Shown here: positions 1 to 10,050 of the stretch, piece by piece
Layout of the letters: every line of letters starts with the position of its first letter
How positions within the stretch are numbered: position 1 is the stretch's first letter
Program-made: the position numbers and the translations under genes
The notes under the pieces: model-generated
The model's database searches: none
The model's input: only the letters and a program-made list of their open reading frames with translations
What the model was told of the DNA's origin: nothing
Assembly (NCBI GenBank): GCA_003696505.1
Contig: RFHC01000059.1
Location: 1-39,704, forward strand
Length of the DNA: 39,704 nt
Origin: Deltaproteobacteria bacterium
Lineage (GTDB): Bacteria > Desulfobacterota > Deferrimicrobia > J040
Reading direction: 5' to 3'

Positions 1-601
1 AGTCGCAGTGGGGGACCTCATCGAGGGGGGTGAATCCCGTATCCATGAGGCGGAGCGGTTCCGTAATTTTCTTCCTCAACAGTTCCTTCAGGCTCTTCCC
101 CGTTCCTCTCTCCAGGAGGAAACCGAGGAGAATGTAACCCGCGTCGCTGTAGCGTATCTCCTCTCCTGGAGGCGACTCGAGAGAAAGGGTGAGGAGCCTC
201 TCGAGAATGGTTTCCCTCCTCTTCTCCGCCGGGGAGACGGTGAACCTCCCCTCGCCGTTCATTACCTCCTCGTAGAGGGGGACCCACGAGGGGAGACCCG
301 AGGTGTGAGAGAGCAACTCCTCCACCGTGACGAGCGAGAGGGGGCCGGAAACTCTCCCCGGGAAAAAGTCTCCCACCCGAAACTGGTCGTCCAGGCGGCG
401 TTCGAGGACGAGCGCCCCCACGAGAAGGGCCGTGAAGACCTTCGTAATGGACGCCACGTCGAAGAGGGAGGCCGCCGTTGCGCGTCCTGCCCGTCCCGCG
501 TACACGACCTCTTCCGCCCCGAAAACCTGGAGAAAGGCGTTCTCGTAGAGTCCCCTTTCCCTCCCCTCCTGGAGAATCTTTTCAAGCGCCTTCTCCGTCA
601 C
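1..601 (-). CDS. Serine hydrolase / class C beta-lactamase-like (S12) protein, truncated by window edge
   Basis: Minus-strand reading VTEKALEKILQEGRERGLYENAFLQVF...FDVASITKVFTALLVG...LLSHTSGLPSW...YSDAGYILLGFLLE: SxxK (SITK), HTSGLP and YSD/YxN-type motifs; GTG start overlaps the TGA of the upstream gene. Confidence 0.85.
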   Translation of the reverse strand, partial: MTEKALEKILQEGRERGLYENAFLQVFGAEEVVYAGRAGRATAASLFDVASITKVFTALLVGALVLERRLDDQFRVGDFFPGRVSGPLSLVTVEELLSHTSGLPSWVPLYEEVMNGEGRFTVSPAEKRRETILERLLTLSLESPPGEEIRYSDAGYILLGFLLERGTGKSLKELLRKKITEPLRLMDTGFTPLDEVPHCD

Positions 602-1521
602 CACTCCACCTCGAAGGGAGACTGCTTAACGGAGAAAACCCACCCTCCCCTCTGCGGGAGGACTTCCACCTCGACACCCATGGGGATTGGCTCGTTTCTC
701 TCGCCGTGCCCCACGGGGAGCCCGAGAAAGAGGGGGACTCCCGCGCGCTGGCAGGCGTCGGCCACGATTTCCTGGAGGTGGCCGGTCGACTCTCCCTCGA
801 CGGGAATCATCTCGCCGAGGACCACTCCCGCCACTCGTGAGAGCTTCCCGGAAATTCTGAGTTGCGTCATCTTCCGGTCGACCCGGTACGCCTTCTCCCC
901 CACCTCCTCCAGGAAGAGGACCTTCCCTTCGAAGTCCGGTTCGAAGGGCGTTCCCAGGAGAGAGACGAGCACGGAGAGACACCCCCCGAGGGAAATTCCC
1001 CGGATGGGGCGGGGGGAAACCGCTCCCTCGAGCTTCCCTCCCACCTGAAGAGGGTAAGAGACCCGGTCGGTGAGGATATCCGCCAGCAGGTCGATGCGGC
1101 ACCCCTCCTTTCCCACCTGCCCCGTCGCGGGCATGCAGGCGTGGAGGGTGGGGATGCCGTGTCGGGAAGAGAGATACGCCAGGAGGCAGGAGACGTCCGA
1201 GAAGCCCGCCAGGACCTTCGGGTTCTCCTTCAAAAGGCCGTAGTCGATGAGAGGGAGTATCCTGAGCGTCCCGTATCCACCCCGGGCGAAGAGGACCGCG
1301 CCCCCCTCACTTTCCCTGAAGACGCGGTTTAAGGCTTCCGCCCTCTCGCCGTCATCTCCCGCCAGATACCCTCTCCTCGCCCGAATCCCTTCGGCCTCAA
1401 CGACCCGGAATCCTCTCTCCTCGAGGAGGCTCTTCCCCCGCGAGAGGAGTTCTCCCTCAACGGGAGAAGCCGTCGCGACGACGTACACCTTCGAGCCCTC
1501 CGTAAGCGGAGAAAGCCTCAC
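598..1521 (-). CDS. LD-carboxypeptidase, S66 family (LdcA/MccF-like)
   Basis: FARGGYGTLRILPLIDY..KVLAGFSDVSCLLAYL motif and overall S66 pattern. Confidence 0.9.
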   Translation of the reverse strand: MRLSPLTEGSKVYVVATASPVEGELLSRGKSLLEERGFRVVEAEGIRARRGYLAGDDGERAEALNRVFRESEGGAVLFARGGYGTLRILPLIDYGLLKENPKVLAGFSDVSCLLAYLSSRHGIPTLHACMPATGQVGKEGCRIDLLADILTDRVSYPLQVGGKLEGAVSPRPIRGISLGGCLSVLVSLLGTPFEPDFEGKVLFLEEVGEKAYRVDRKMTQLRISGKLSRVAGVVLGEMIPVEGESTGHLQEIVADACQRAGVPLFLGLPVGHGERNEPIPMGVEVEVLPQRGGWVFSVKQSPFEVEW

Positions 1522-2282
1522 TTTCCCCTCCTTTCGTTTTTCCGGAAATTCCGCGCGGGAAAGAGGAGGTAGAGGAGGTTTCCCAGAGTGAAGAGGAGAG
1601 CCCCGATGAGGACGACGGGAGCGCCCGGGTCCCTGGTCAGGTCGAAAAGCGCATACCTCGCCCCTGAGGGGAGGACCCCGGCGTTTTTCAGATAGAGGAC
1701 GTACCCGTCCACGAAAAAGGGTTCATTAGGACGTGTGCTTCCCCGGGCGACGGTAACGCCTTCAGCCTGAATTTTCACATGGGCCACCATATCTGCGGGA
1801 TAACCCCACTTCCCCACCTCAATATCCACATCCTCGAGGTAAAGAGTCCAGGCAGGCGCGAAAAGCCTCACTCCCCTCCCCTCCAGAACCCCCACACCCT
1901 TCACCCGGGCCCCGCTCGACGCGCTGACGGCGTGTCCCGCCACGACGAGGACGACGGCAACGTGCATGATGTGAGGGATGAAGCGGCGCAACCCGGACCT
2001 CCGCCTCACCAGACCGGTCAGGTGGTCCCCCGTACAGAGGACGAGGTTGAGGGTGAAAACGGCCACGACGAGGAGGAAGAGGAGGAAGAAAATGAGGGGA
2101 AGGGAAAACCCCGCCGCAACTTTCCCCCTCAGCCACGTCAGGAGGAGCGACGATTCAATGTCTTCAAAGTATCCGGGTGCGCCGTCGAGGAAGAGGGAGA
2201 GGAAAAGTCCCGAGAGGAAAAACCCGATGCCGCAGGCAACGCAGAGGAGAGGAGATGTGATGAATTCCCAGAAGCGTCTCAC
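1518..2282 (-). CDS. ResB-like cytochrome c biogenesis protein (short form)
   Basis: Hydrophobic segments plus FxLNLVLCTGDHL and IPHIMHVAVVLVVAGHAVS; adjacent to ccsA-like gene. Confidence 0.75.
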   Translation of the reverse strand: MRRFWEFITSPLLCVACGIGFFLSGLFLSLFLDGAPGYFEDIESSLLLTWLRGKVAAGFSLPLIFFLLFLLVVAVFTLNLVLCTGDHLTGLVRRRSGLRRFIPHIMHVAVVLVVAGHAVSASSGARVKGVGVLEGRGVRLFAPAWTLYLEDVDIEVGKWGYPADMVAHVKIQAEGVTVARGSTRPNEPFFVDGYVLYLKNAGVLPSGARYALFDLTRDPGAPVVLIGALLFTLGNLLYLLFPARNFRKNERRGK

Positions 2283-2292
2283 TTATCCCCCC

Positions 2293-3048
2293 TCACCGGA
2301 AACTGTGACTGCTCTTGAGGAGAAGGGAAACTCCCAGGTAGGTAAACATCATGATTCCGTAACCGAGAGCGTAAAGTCCCCGCCTCACCTCTGGAGAGAA
2401 ACGGCCCACCATTTTCGCGTGGAGGAGAGTGCCGTAGTAAACCCAGAGGACGGCGGAGAAGACCTCCTTCGGCGTCCATATCCAGTACGACCCCCAGGCG
2501 AAGTACGCCCATATTCCGCCGGCAACCATCCCGGCAGAGAAGAGGGTGAATCCGTAGAAGGCGAGAGCCTCCACCTGTTCCTCCTTTTCCCGGAACCCTC
2601 TCGACAGGAGGTAAGGCAGGGTGACCGTCATGTAGGCGTACGACACGAATGAGAGCGCCACGTGAATCTCGAACCACCTCGTGTCCAGGACGGGTATCTT
2701 CGGGACCATGGCCTTCGGAGAGAGCGCCCCCACAACGGAGAAGAGGGCGCAGTATCCAGAAAGGAAGAGCGTTCCCTTCTCCCCCGGCACCGCCTTCCGG
2801 ATCGAAAGGATGAGAGAAACGAGCGCTGTGGACCAGAGGTAGAAACTGACGCTCTCAAACATTCCGACAAAAGGGGCGTGGCCGGTCACTCTCCACCGGA
2901 GGGCGAGGAAGATGGTGTGGAGGAAAAATGCGGCACCGAAGAAGGAGCGGTGGAGCGGTTTCCCCCCCTCTCCGAAAACCCGGAAGAGAAAGTCGGCGCC
3001 GTAGCAGAAGAGGGCGAGGAAGTAAGGAATCAGGTGTGCTGTCTCCAC
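2293..3048 (-). CDS. ccsA: Cytochrome c biogenesis protein CcsA/ResC family
   Basis: Multi-TM protein with WWD-type motif WAYFAWGSYWIWTPKEVFSAVLW. Confidence 0.85.
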   Translation of the reverse strand: METAHLIPYFLALFCYGADFLFRVFGEGGKPLHRSFFGAAFFLHTIFLALRWRVTGHAPFVGMFESVSFYLWSTALVSLILSIRKAVPGEKGTLFLSGYCALFSVVGALSPKAMVPKIPVLDTRWFEIHVALSFVSYAYMTVTLPYLLSRGFREKEEQVEALAFYGFTLFSAGMVAGGIWAYFAWGSYWIWTPKEVFSAVLWVYYGTLLHAKMVGRFSPEVRRGLYALGYGIMMFTYLGVSLLLKSSHSFR

Positions 3049-3070
3049 TCCTCCTCCTCCAGGCCCTTCC

Positions 3071-4039
3071 TCATTCCCCCTCCCCCCTTCTCAGGTAGAG
3101 AAATCGGGAGAACATCCGCTGGTAGTCGGACCAGACGGCTCCCTCGTCCGCCTCTTTCAGGACGGAGAGGAAGGCGTTCACCTTCGAATCGAGGTTCTCC
3201 ACGAAGTGGACGATGACAGCTTCGAGGGTCTTCGGCCTCTTGGGCGAACCGTACTCGAGTTCTCCGTGATGGGAAATCACGATGTGGAGGAGTTCGGTGA
3301 AACGCTTCGGGGGGAGAATCCCCTCCCTTTCCTGAAACGCCGTGAGAAGAGATGCCCCCAGCGTTATGTGACCCAGGAGTTTCCCCTCGTCTGTGTACTC
3401 GAAGGAAGGCCCGGACAGGATTTCCCGCGTTTTCCCCAGGTCGTGGAGGATTGCCCCCGCAAGGAGCATGTCCCGGTCGACTCCTTCGTAGTGAGATGAA
3501 AGGAAATCGCATATTCGGGCCACCGAGAGAGTGTGTTCAAGAAGACCGCCCCGGTAATCGTGGTGGAGTCTCTTGCCTCCAGGGGCGGTGAGGAACTTTT
3601 CCCTCGTCTCCTCATCTGTGAGGACCCCCCTCACGAATTTTTTCACCTTCTCGTCCTTCAGCGTCTCCACGAGGGAGAGGAGGTCCTCCCACATCTCCTC
3701 GGGAGGCTTCTCCGACGAGGGGATGTAATCAGCCGGGTCCACTTCGTCTCCGCTCACCCCTTCTATGTCGAGCACCTTGACCTGATACCTCCCCTGATGG
3801 TTGACGAGGGACCCGGTCACTTTAACGAAGTCGAACGCCGAAAAGCGGGATGAGAGTTCTTCCACGTTGTCCCAGACCCTCCCCTCAATCTCACCGCTTT
3901 TGTCCCTGAGGGTGATGTTCAGGTAGGGCTTGCCCGCGTTCGTCCTCAGGACGGACTTGCTCGTCACGAGGAAGTAGTCGCTGAATATCAGCGCATTTCC
4001 CAGGCTCTTGAGGTCGCTCACAAAAAGATTCTTCTTCAC
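3071..4039 (-). CDS. 3'-5' exoribonuclease YhaM-like (OB fold + HD domain)
   Basis: OB-fold N-terminus, HD motifs (HHDYRGGLLEHTLSVARI, GAILHDLGK, HHGELEYGSPKRPKTLEA). Confidence 0.9.
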   Translation of the reverse strand: MKKNLFVSDLKSLGNALIFSDYFLVTSKSVLRTNAGKPYLNITLRDKSGEIEGRVWDNVEELSSRFSAFDFVKVTGSLVNHQGRYQVKVLDIEGVSGDEVDPADYIPSSEKPPEEMWEDLLSLVETLKDEKVKKFVRGVLTDEETREKFLTAPGGKRLHHDYRGGLLEHTLSVARICDFLSSHYEGVDRDMLLAGAILHDLGKTREILSGPSFEYTDEGKLLGHITLGASLLTAFQEREGILPPKRFTELLHIVISHHGELEYGSPKRPKTLEAVIVHFVENLDSKVNAFLSVLKEADEGAVWSDYQRMFSRFLYLRRGEGE

Positions 4040-4060
4040 TGTTCCTCCCGTTACTCATTG

Positions 4061-4066
4061 ATTATA
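4061..4066 (-). promoter_or_regulatory. Putative -10 box (TATAAT) for the YhaM-like gene
   Basis: attata on + strand = TATAAT on -, followed by GGGAGGAACA-GTG start; -35 candidate TTGGGG 17 nt upstream is weak. Confidence 0.45.
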
Positions 4067-4078
4067 TCCCCCTTTCCT

Positions 4079-5662
4079 TCACCCCCCAAACTTCCGGAGG
4101 ATGGCCACCGCCACGCGCACGCCGTCGACGGCGGAACTGGTGATTCCTCCCGCATACCCGGCGCCTTCCCCCGCGGGGTAGAGATTCTCGGCCGCGGGAG
4201 AGGCGTAGTCCTTCCCCCGCACGATTCTCACAGGGGAGGAAGTGCGCGACTCCACGGCGTAAACGGTGGCGTCTTCCGTAACAAACCCCTTCAAAACTTT
4301 CCCCACCCGGGACAACCCCTCCCTCAGTCCCTCCGCCATTTCCGGGGGAAATATGGGAGAAAGGTCCACAGCCACCCTCTCCGGGCCGGCCCACCGACCC
4401 GGCGGAAGTTCCCCCCGTGGGGGACGGCCCGAGACGAAATCGGTCACGCGGGAGGCAGGGAGCGCAAACGTTTCCCCCGCGATACTGTACGCCTTCCTCT
4501 CCAGCGATTCCTGAAAACGGATTCCGTAATCCCAGGGCGAGCCGGGCGGGGGGTGGACCTGAATGACGAAACCGGAGTTGGCAAATCCCGTCCGTCTTCC
4601 CGACGGACTCATTCCGTTGACGACCACCTCACCCTCGCCCGTGGGGCAGAGGAGGACGAAACCGCCCGGGCACATGCAGAAGGAGTAGAGGTCTCCCGCG
4701 CCGGTCCTGACGGAGACAGTGTAGTCCGCAGGCGGGAGGCAGCCACACCCGGCGAAAGAGCCGTACTGTATCCTGTCTATCAGGTCCTGTGGATGCTCCA
4801 CCCTCACCCCCACAGCGAAAGGTTTTGGCTGGAGGGGGATGCCCCGGGAGGCAAGGAGGGAAAAGGTCTTCCTCGCCCCGTTTCCCGGCGCGACGACGAG
4901 GGCAGAGACATCCACCGTCTCTCCCCGGGAGGTCCTCACACTTTTTACCCGACCACCTTCGACAGTCAGGTCCGTGACGGTCGAAGAGAAGAGGAATTTC
5001 CCCCCTCTCTCCTCAATCTCTCTCCGGGCATTGAGGAGAAAGGTGCGGAGTCTGTTGGTCCCGACGTGAGGTTTGGCCTCGACTCTCAGGCCCTCCCTCC
5101 CCGCGAACTTTTCAAAGAGGGAAAGGACGAACTCCCTCTCTCTCGCTTTAATCCGGGTCGTCAACTTCCCGTCAGAGAAGGTCCCGGCCCCCCCTTCGCC
5201 AAACTGGACGTTGCTCTCCTCTCTCAGTATCCCCCTCCTCCAGAAATCGGCCACGTCCCTCACCCTCTCCTCCACCGGCTTGCCCATCTCGAAGAGGACC
5301 ACGGGGACACCCCTTTCGAGCAAAACCAGGGCGGCGAAAAGGCCTGCCGGTCCCGTCCCGACGATGCCAACAGGGATGTCGGGGCGCCCGGGGGAGACAT
5401 CGGGTATTGCCCACGACTCAGGAAGCCCCTCAACCCGCCTGACGCCCCTTCCCCTCGCCCTCTCCTCGAGAGCAGGGTCTGAAAGCGTCACTGCCACCCG
5501 GTACACGAATGAGGGACGCTTCCCCTTTCTCGCGTCGACGCTTCTCCTCAGCACGGAAACGTCTTTCACCACATCCCGGGAGAGTCCTATAATGGTGGAT
5601 ATGCGGTCCCTCAGAGAGATATCTGAGCAGGCGGGAATCCGCACCTCGTCGATGATGAGCAC
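4079..5662 (-). CDS. FAD-dependent dehydrogenase (COG2509-like)
   Basis: VGIVGTGPAGLFAALVLLERGVPVVLFEMG, GEGGAGTFSDGKLTTRI, GEGAGYAGGITSSAVDG; GTG start at 5660-5662 has AAGGAGGT SD. Confidence 0.9.
   Translation of the reverse strand: MLIIDEVRIPACSDISLRDRISTIIGLSRDVVKDVSVLRRSVDARKGKRPSFVYRVAVTLSDPALEERARGRGVRRVEGLPESWAIPDVSPGRPDIPVGIVGTGPAGLFAALVLLERGVPVVLFEMGKPVEERVRDVADFWRRGILREESNVQFGEGGAGTFSDGKLTTRIKAREREFVLSLFEKFAGREGLRVEAKPHVGTNRLRTFLLNARREIEERGGKFLFSSTVTDLTVEGGRVKSVRTSRGETVDVSALVVAPGNGARKTFSLLASRGIPLQPKPFAVGVRVEHPQDLIDRIQYGSFAGCGCLPPADYTVSVRTGAGDLYSFCMCPGGFVLLCPTGEGEVVVNGMSPSGRRTGFANSGFVIQVHPPPGSPWDYGIRFQESLERKAYSIAGETFALPASRVTDFVSGRPPRGELPPGRWAGPERVAVDLSPIFPPEMAEGLREGLSRVGKVLKGFVTEDATVYAVESRTSSPVRIVRGKDYASPAAENLYPAGEGAGYAGGITSSAVDGVRVAVAILRKFGG
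5588..5593 (+). promoter_or_regulatory. -10 box TATAAT (with TTCACC -35 at 5565-5570, 17 nt spacer) for LEA14-like gene
   Basis: TTCACC-N17-TATAAT read directly; lies inside the antisense 5' coding region of the FAD gene. Confidence 0.6.
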
Positions 5663-6158
5663 GCGCCACCTCCTTGGACGAGCTCTTCCTCTGCTTCTTT
5701 CGGGAGCGATCCTTACGGCTGCCGCCTGCGCCCCCCTCATGACGGCCCGGGTGAAGAAGCCGAAAGTCCGCGTCGTCTCCGTCACCATCGAAGAGGTCCG
5801 GAAATCGGAACCGGGGATGGTTCCCCTGACCCTCAGGCTCGCGGTGGAAAACGAAAACTCCTTCACCCTCGCAGCGAGGAAACTCGTCTACACGATATCA
5901 CGGGAAGGTGAAGAGATTTTCTCCGGTAAAGCGGAAGACCTTCCCTCAATCGAACCGGGGAAGGAAAAAATCATCGTCCTCCCCGTGCAGGTCGCCGTCG
6001 CCCGCCTCATTCGAACCACGAGCACCTTCATCAGGCAGAGGAAAATATCCCTCACCGTCCGGGGGGCCCTGACGGTGGGAACCTTCCTCGGAGGGCTCAC
6101 GATTCCCTTCGAGAAGCGCGTGGAAAAGAGCGCCCGCGACCTCCTCAGGAGCTTTTAG
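5601..6158 (+). CDS. LEA type 2 family (water-stress/hypersensitive) lipoprotein
   Basis: Lipobox-like LTAAAC after hydrophobic segment, LRLAVENENSFTLAARKLVYTI LEA14 pattern; alternative start at 5652. Confidence 0.75.
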   Translation: MRSLREISEQAGIRTSSMMSTRHLLGRALPLLLSGAILTAAACAPLMTARVKKPKVRVVSVTIEEVRKSEPGMVPLTLRLAVENENSFTLAARKLVYTISREGEEIFSGKAEDLPSIEPGKEKIIVLPVQVAVARLIRTTSTFIRQRKISLTVRGALTVGTFLGGLTIPFEKRVEKSARDLLRSF

Positions 6159-7128
6159 AGGAGAACACTTCCCGGTAATTGACTGACGCAGGGGGTTCCC
6201 GCCCGTCGAGCACGGAGAGCACGTTCTCGACGGTGAGGTGCGCCATCTTCTCCCTCGCTTCCGCCGTCGCGGAGCCGATGTGGGGGAGGAGGACCGCGTT
6301 GTCCAGTTCGAAAAGCCCCGGGTGTATCTCCGGCTCCCTCTCGTAGACATCGAGGGCAGCGGCGAATATCTTCTTCTCCTTCAGAGCCCTCACGAGGGCG
6401 TCCTCAACGACGACGGGCCCCCGGCTTATGTTCACCAGGCAGGCGCTCCCCTTCATGAGGGAAAGTTCCCTCTCCCCGATCATCCCGCGGGTTTCCTCCG
6501 TGAGGGGAGTGAGGAGAACGACGAAGTCGGACTCCCTGAGGAGGACGTCAAGAGGAACGAGCCGCGCTTCCAGTTCCGCCTCCAGTTCCGCGGGAACCGG
6601 TTTCCTGTTGTGATAGAGGATGGTCATTCCGAATCCTTTCGCCCGGCGGGCGACTGCCGTCCCTATCTTCCCCATCCCCACGATTCCCATCGTCTTCCCC
6701 CAGACGGGCTGTCCCAGGAAGAGCTCAGGGTCCCATCCTGTGAAAAGCCCTTTTTTCGTGAATTCGTGAGCCTGGGGGATGAAGCGGGCCGCCGCCATGA
6801 CCATGGCGAAGGCCATGTCGGCCGTCGCGTCGGTGAGAACGTCGGGTGTGTTGCAGACGACGATTCCTCTCCTCGTCGCCTCCTCCACGTCGATGTTATT
6901 GAAACCGACGGCGTAGTTGGCAATGACCTTCAGCCCACCGCCTGCAGCATCCATCACTTCCCCGTCGATGGTGTCTGCAAGAGTGGAGATGATGGCCGAC
7001 GCCCCGGGCACCCGCGAGAGAAGTTCCTGGCGCGTCATTCCGGACGGAGGGCCAACGACGTAGTCGTGCCCGGAGGAGGCTATCCTGTCGAAAGCAGACC
7101 CGGGAAGGCGCCTCGTCTGAAGAATCAT
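6145..7128 (-). CDS. D-isomer specific 2-hydroxyacid dehydrogenase (glyoxylate/hydroxypyruvate reductase-like)
   Basis: GKTMGIVGMGKIGTAVARRAKGFGM NAD motif; LLPHIGSATAEAREKM. Confidence 0.92.
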   Translation of the reverse strand: MILQTRRLPGSAFDRIASSGHDYVVGPPSGMTRQELLSRVPGASAIISTLADTIDGEVMDAAGGGLKVIANYAVGFNNIDVEEATRRGIVVCNTPDVLTDATADMAFAMVMAAARFIPQAHEFTKKGLFTGWDPELFLGQPVWGKTMGIVGMGKIGTAVARRAKGFGMTILYHNRKPVPAELEAELEARLVPLDVLLRESDFVVLLTPLTEETRGMIGERELSLMKGSACLVNISRGPVVVEDALVRALKEKKIFAAALDVYEREPEIHPGLFELDNAVLLPHIGSATAEAREKMAHLTVENVLSVLDGREPPASVNYREVFSSKSS

Positions 7129-7187
7129 TCCTCACACCTCCTCTTTCTCTTTCTCTGAATTCTATTTAACTTTTCCCTCTCCTGCCA

Positions 7188-7193
7188 TAAAAT
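7188..7193 (+). promoter_or_regulatory. -10-like TAAAAT placed 7 nt before ATG (leaderless arrangement)
   Basis: tttaac-N17-taaaat-tcccccc-ATG; no SD sequence. Confidence 0.5.
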
Positions 7194-7200
7194 TCCCCCC

Positions 7201-8136
7201 ATGGGCCCGGCAGAGAAGGAAGAAAACCTCACCTACCATCCCATCCGGGGGTGGGCATACAGGGCACCGTGGGTCACCGCCGCGGTGGCCTCCCTCCTTC
7301 ACGCGACCGGAGGTCTCCTCCTCACCGCCGGGAAAACCTACCCCTCCTTCTTCCTCCTCTCCATGTCACTCCTCCTCCACCTCATGGACAGCGGGGGCTA
7401 CCCCCTGCTCAACGCCCTGGCGGGGAAGGCGCCCATCACGCTCTACGGGAGATTTTCCCGGGGACTGGACCCGACGCCTCAGGCCGTCATCTTCCTCCAC
7501 CCGGCAGGACCGGGGAAAAGTGGCGGCATGTCCCGATTCTTCTACCGCACGGGCTTTGCCGGCGGAGCGGGGCTCTGGGTTCTCGCTCTGGGACGGTTGC
7601 TCGGATTGTCCGGAGGAGAGACGGCAGGACTCATCCTTATCCTCTTTTCAGCCGCCGGAGTCCTCGGCGGAGGAGTCTGGACCCTCTCACCTCCCGGGAG
7701 GGACACGCGGGAGCCCCTCGCCCGCCTCTCTCAGATTCTCCGCCCCAGGGAGAAACAGGTATGGGTGGTCATCCTCGAGGAGAAGGGAGTCCCGCAGATC
7801 GTCCCCTTCCTGAGAAAATACCGTTCCCTCCTCCTCCCCGTCCCCCTCTACTTCGTCAGCCTCTCCGCTGACCAGCCCGAGGAAGCGGTATTCCTCCAGG
7901 AGAGGATGGGTATCATCTCGGCGCGGGGGAAGGGTGAAAAAATCCTCCCCCGACTGGAGGAGACGCTGAAACACGAGGGTTTCACACCCCTCCGCCGGAA
8001 GGACCGATTCGACCCCGTGGCGCACGCCGCCATCAGCCGGGGATTCTTCACCGTCTCCGTCACCTTCCACCCCGGCGCCGCCCCCGAGAAGATGAGAGAT
8101 GCTCTCGTCGAGTCCGTCGAGAGGACCAAGTCTTGA
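7201..8136 (+). CDS. Hypothetical membrane protein, possibly a degenerate M28-peptidase-like domain
   Basis: Two TM pairs near N-terminus and middle; C-terminal region ending AAISRGFFTVSVTF resembles M28 C-terminal pattern without metal ligands. Confidence 0.6.
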   Translation: MGPAEKEENLTYHPIRGWAYRAPWVTAAVASLLHATGGLLLTAGKTYPSFFLLSMSLLLHLMDSGGYPLLNALAGKAPITLYGRFSRGLDPTPQAVIFLHPAGPGKSGGMSRFFYRTGFAGGAGLWVLALGRLLGLSGGETAGLILILFSAAGVLGGGVWTLSPPGRDTREPLARLSQILRPREKQVWVVILEEKGVPQIVPFLRKYRSLLLPVPLYFVSLSADQPEEAVFLQERMGIISARGKGEKILPRLEETLKHEGFTPLRRKDRFDPVAHAAISRGFFTVSVTFHPGAAPEKMRDALVESVERTKS

Positions 8137-8165
8137 AAAATACTGTAAAAACTCCCCTTCTCTCT

Positions 8166-8195
8166 TTGACATCTTAAAGACAGGTAGTATATTAT
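8166..8195 (+). promoter_or_regulatory. Sigma-70-type promoter for gap operon (TTGACA-N16-TATATT)
   Basis: ttgacatcttaaagacaggtagtatattat read directly, ~70 nt upstream of gap ATG. Confidence 0.7.
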
Positions 8196-8260
8196 CTGCT
8201 AACGGAAAAGCGCTCTTTTTCACGGCACTTCCCTTTATAAAGAAAACTTACAGGAGGTGA

Positions 8261-9262
<1,002 letters not shown>

Positions 9263-9272
9263 GGGGGAGAAG

Positions 9273-10031
9273 GTGAGACGCCCGATAATCGCCGGCAACT
9301 GGAAAATGCACAAGACGGCGAGGGAAACGGCCGAGTTCGCCGAGGCCTTCATTCCCCGCATAGCCGACGTGAGGGATGTGGAGGTGGTTATCGCCCCTCC
9401 TTACACGTCCATCGCGACCCTGGCTGAAAAAGCCCGGGGGACGAACCTCCGCGTGGGTGCCCAGAACATGCACCAGGAAGACCAGGGAGCGTTCACCGGG
9501 GAAATTTCCGCCCCCATGCTGAAAGAGCTGGGGGTGGAATACGTCATCATCGGTCACTCCGAGAGGAGGGCGTACTACGGGGAAACCGATGAGGGAGTGA
9601 ACCTGAAGGTGAAAAAGGCCCTGGCCTCGGGCCTCACGCCCATCATGTGCGTGGGGGAGACTCTGGAGGAGAGGGAGAAAGACGCCACGGCCGATGTGGT
9701 CCGACTTCAGGTGGAAGAAGGATTAAAAGGGGTCGTTCCGGGCGACGGGGAAAAACTGGTCATCGCCTACGAGCCGGTGTGGGCTATCGGCACGGGGAAA
9801 ACAGCCACGCCCGACCAGGCCCAGGAAGTTCATTCCCTTATCCGGAAAATCCTGGGGAAACTCTTCGGGGAGGAAACGGCGAAAAAGGTCCGGATACTCT
9901 ACGGAGGGTCCGTCAAGCCGGAGAACATCGCTTCCCTGATGGCCCAGGAGGATATCGACGGGGCGCTCGTGGGCGGCGCAAGTTTGAAGGTGGACTCTTT
10001 CGAAAAAATAGTAAAATACTACGAACCCTGA
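9273..10031 (+). CDS. tpiA: Triosephosphate isomerase
   Basis: AGNWKMHK, IGHSERR, AYEPVWAIGTG, LYGGSVKPEN; GTG start. Confidence 0.98.
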   Translation: MRRPIIAGNWKMHKTARETAEFAEAFIPRIADVRDVEVVIAPPYTSIATLAEKARGTNLRVGAQNMHQEDQGAFTGEISAPMLKELGVEYVIIGHSERRAYYGETDEGVNLKVKKALASGLTPIMCVGETLEEREKDATADVVRLQVEEGLKGVVPGDGEKLVIAYEPVWAIGTGKTATPDQAQEVHSLIRKILGKLFGEETAKKVRILYGGSVKPENIASLMAQEDIDGALVGGASLKVDSFEKIVKYYEP

Positions 10032-10050
10032 CCGGAGGTAACTGTTCAAG

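Noticed and set aside
4058-5482. 474-aa plus-strand ORF opposite the FAD dehydrogenase
   Set aside because: Antisense to a well-supported gene, low-complexity Arg/Pro/Gly composition, no family resemblance; an artefact of GC-rich codon bias.
9280-9288. CCCGATAA resembling a sigma-28 -10 element
   Set aside because: Lies inside tpiA with no TAAA -35 at the right spacing.
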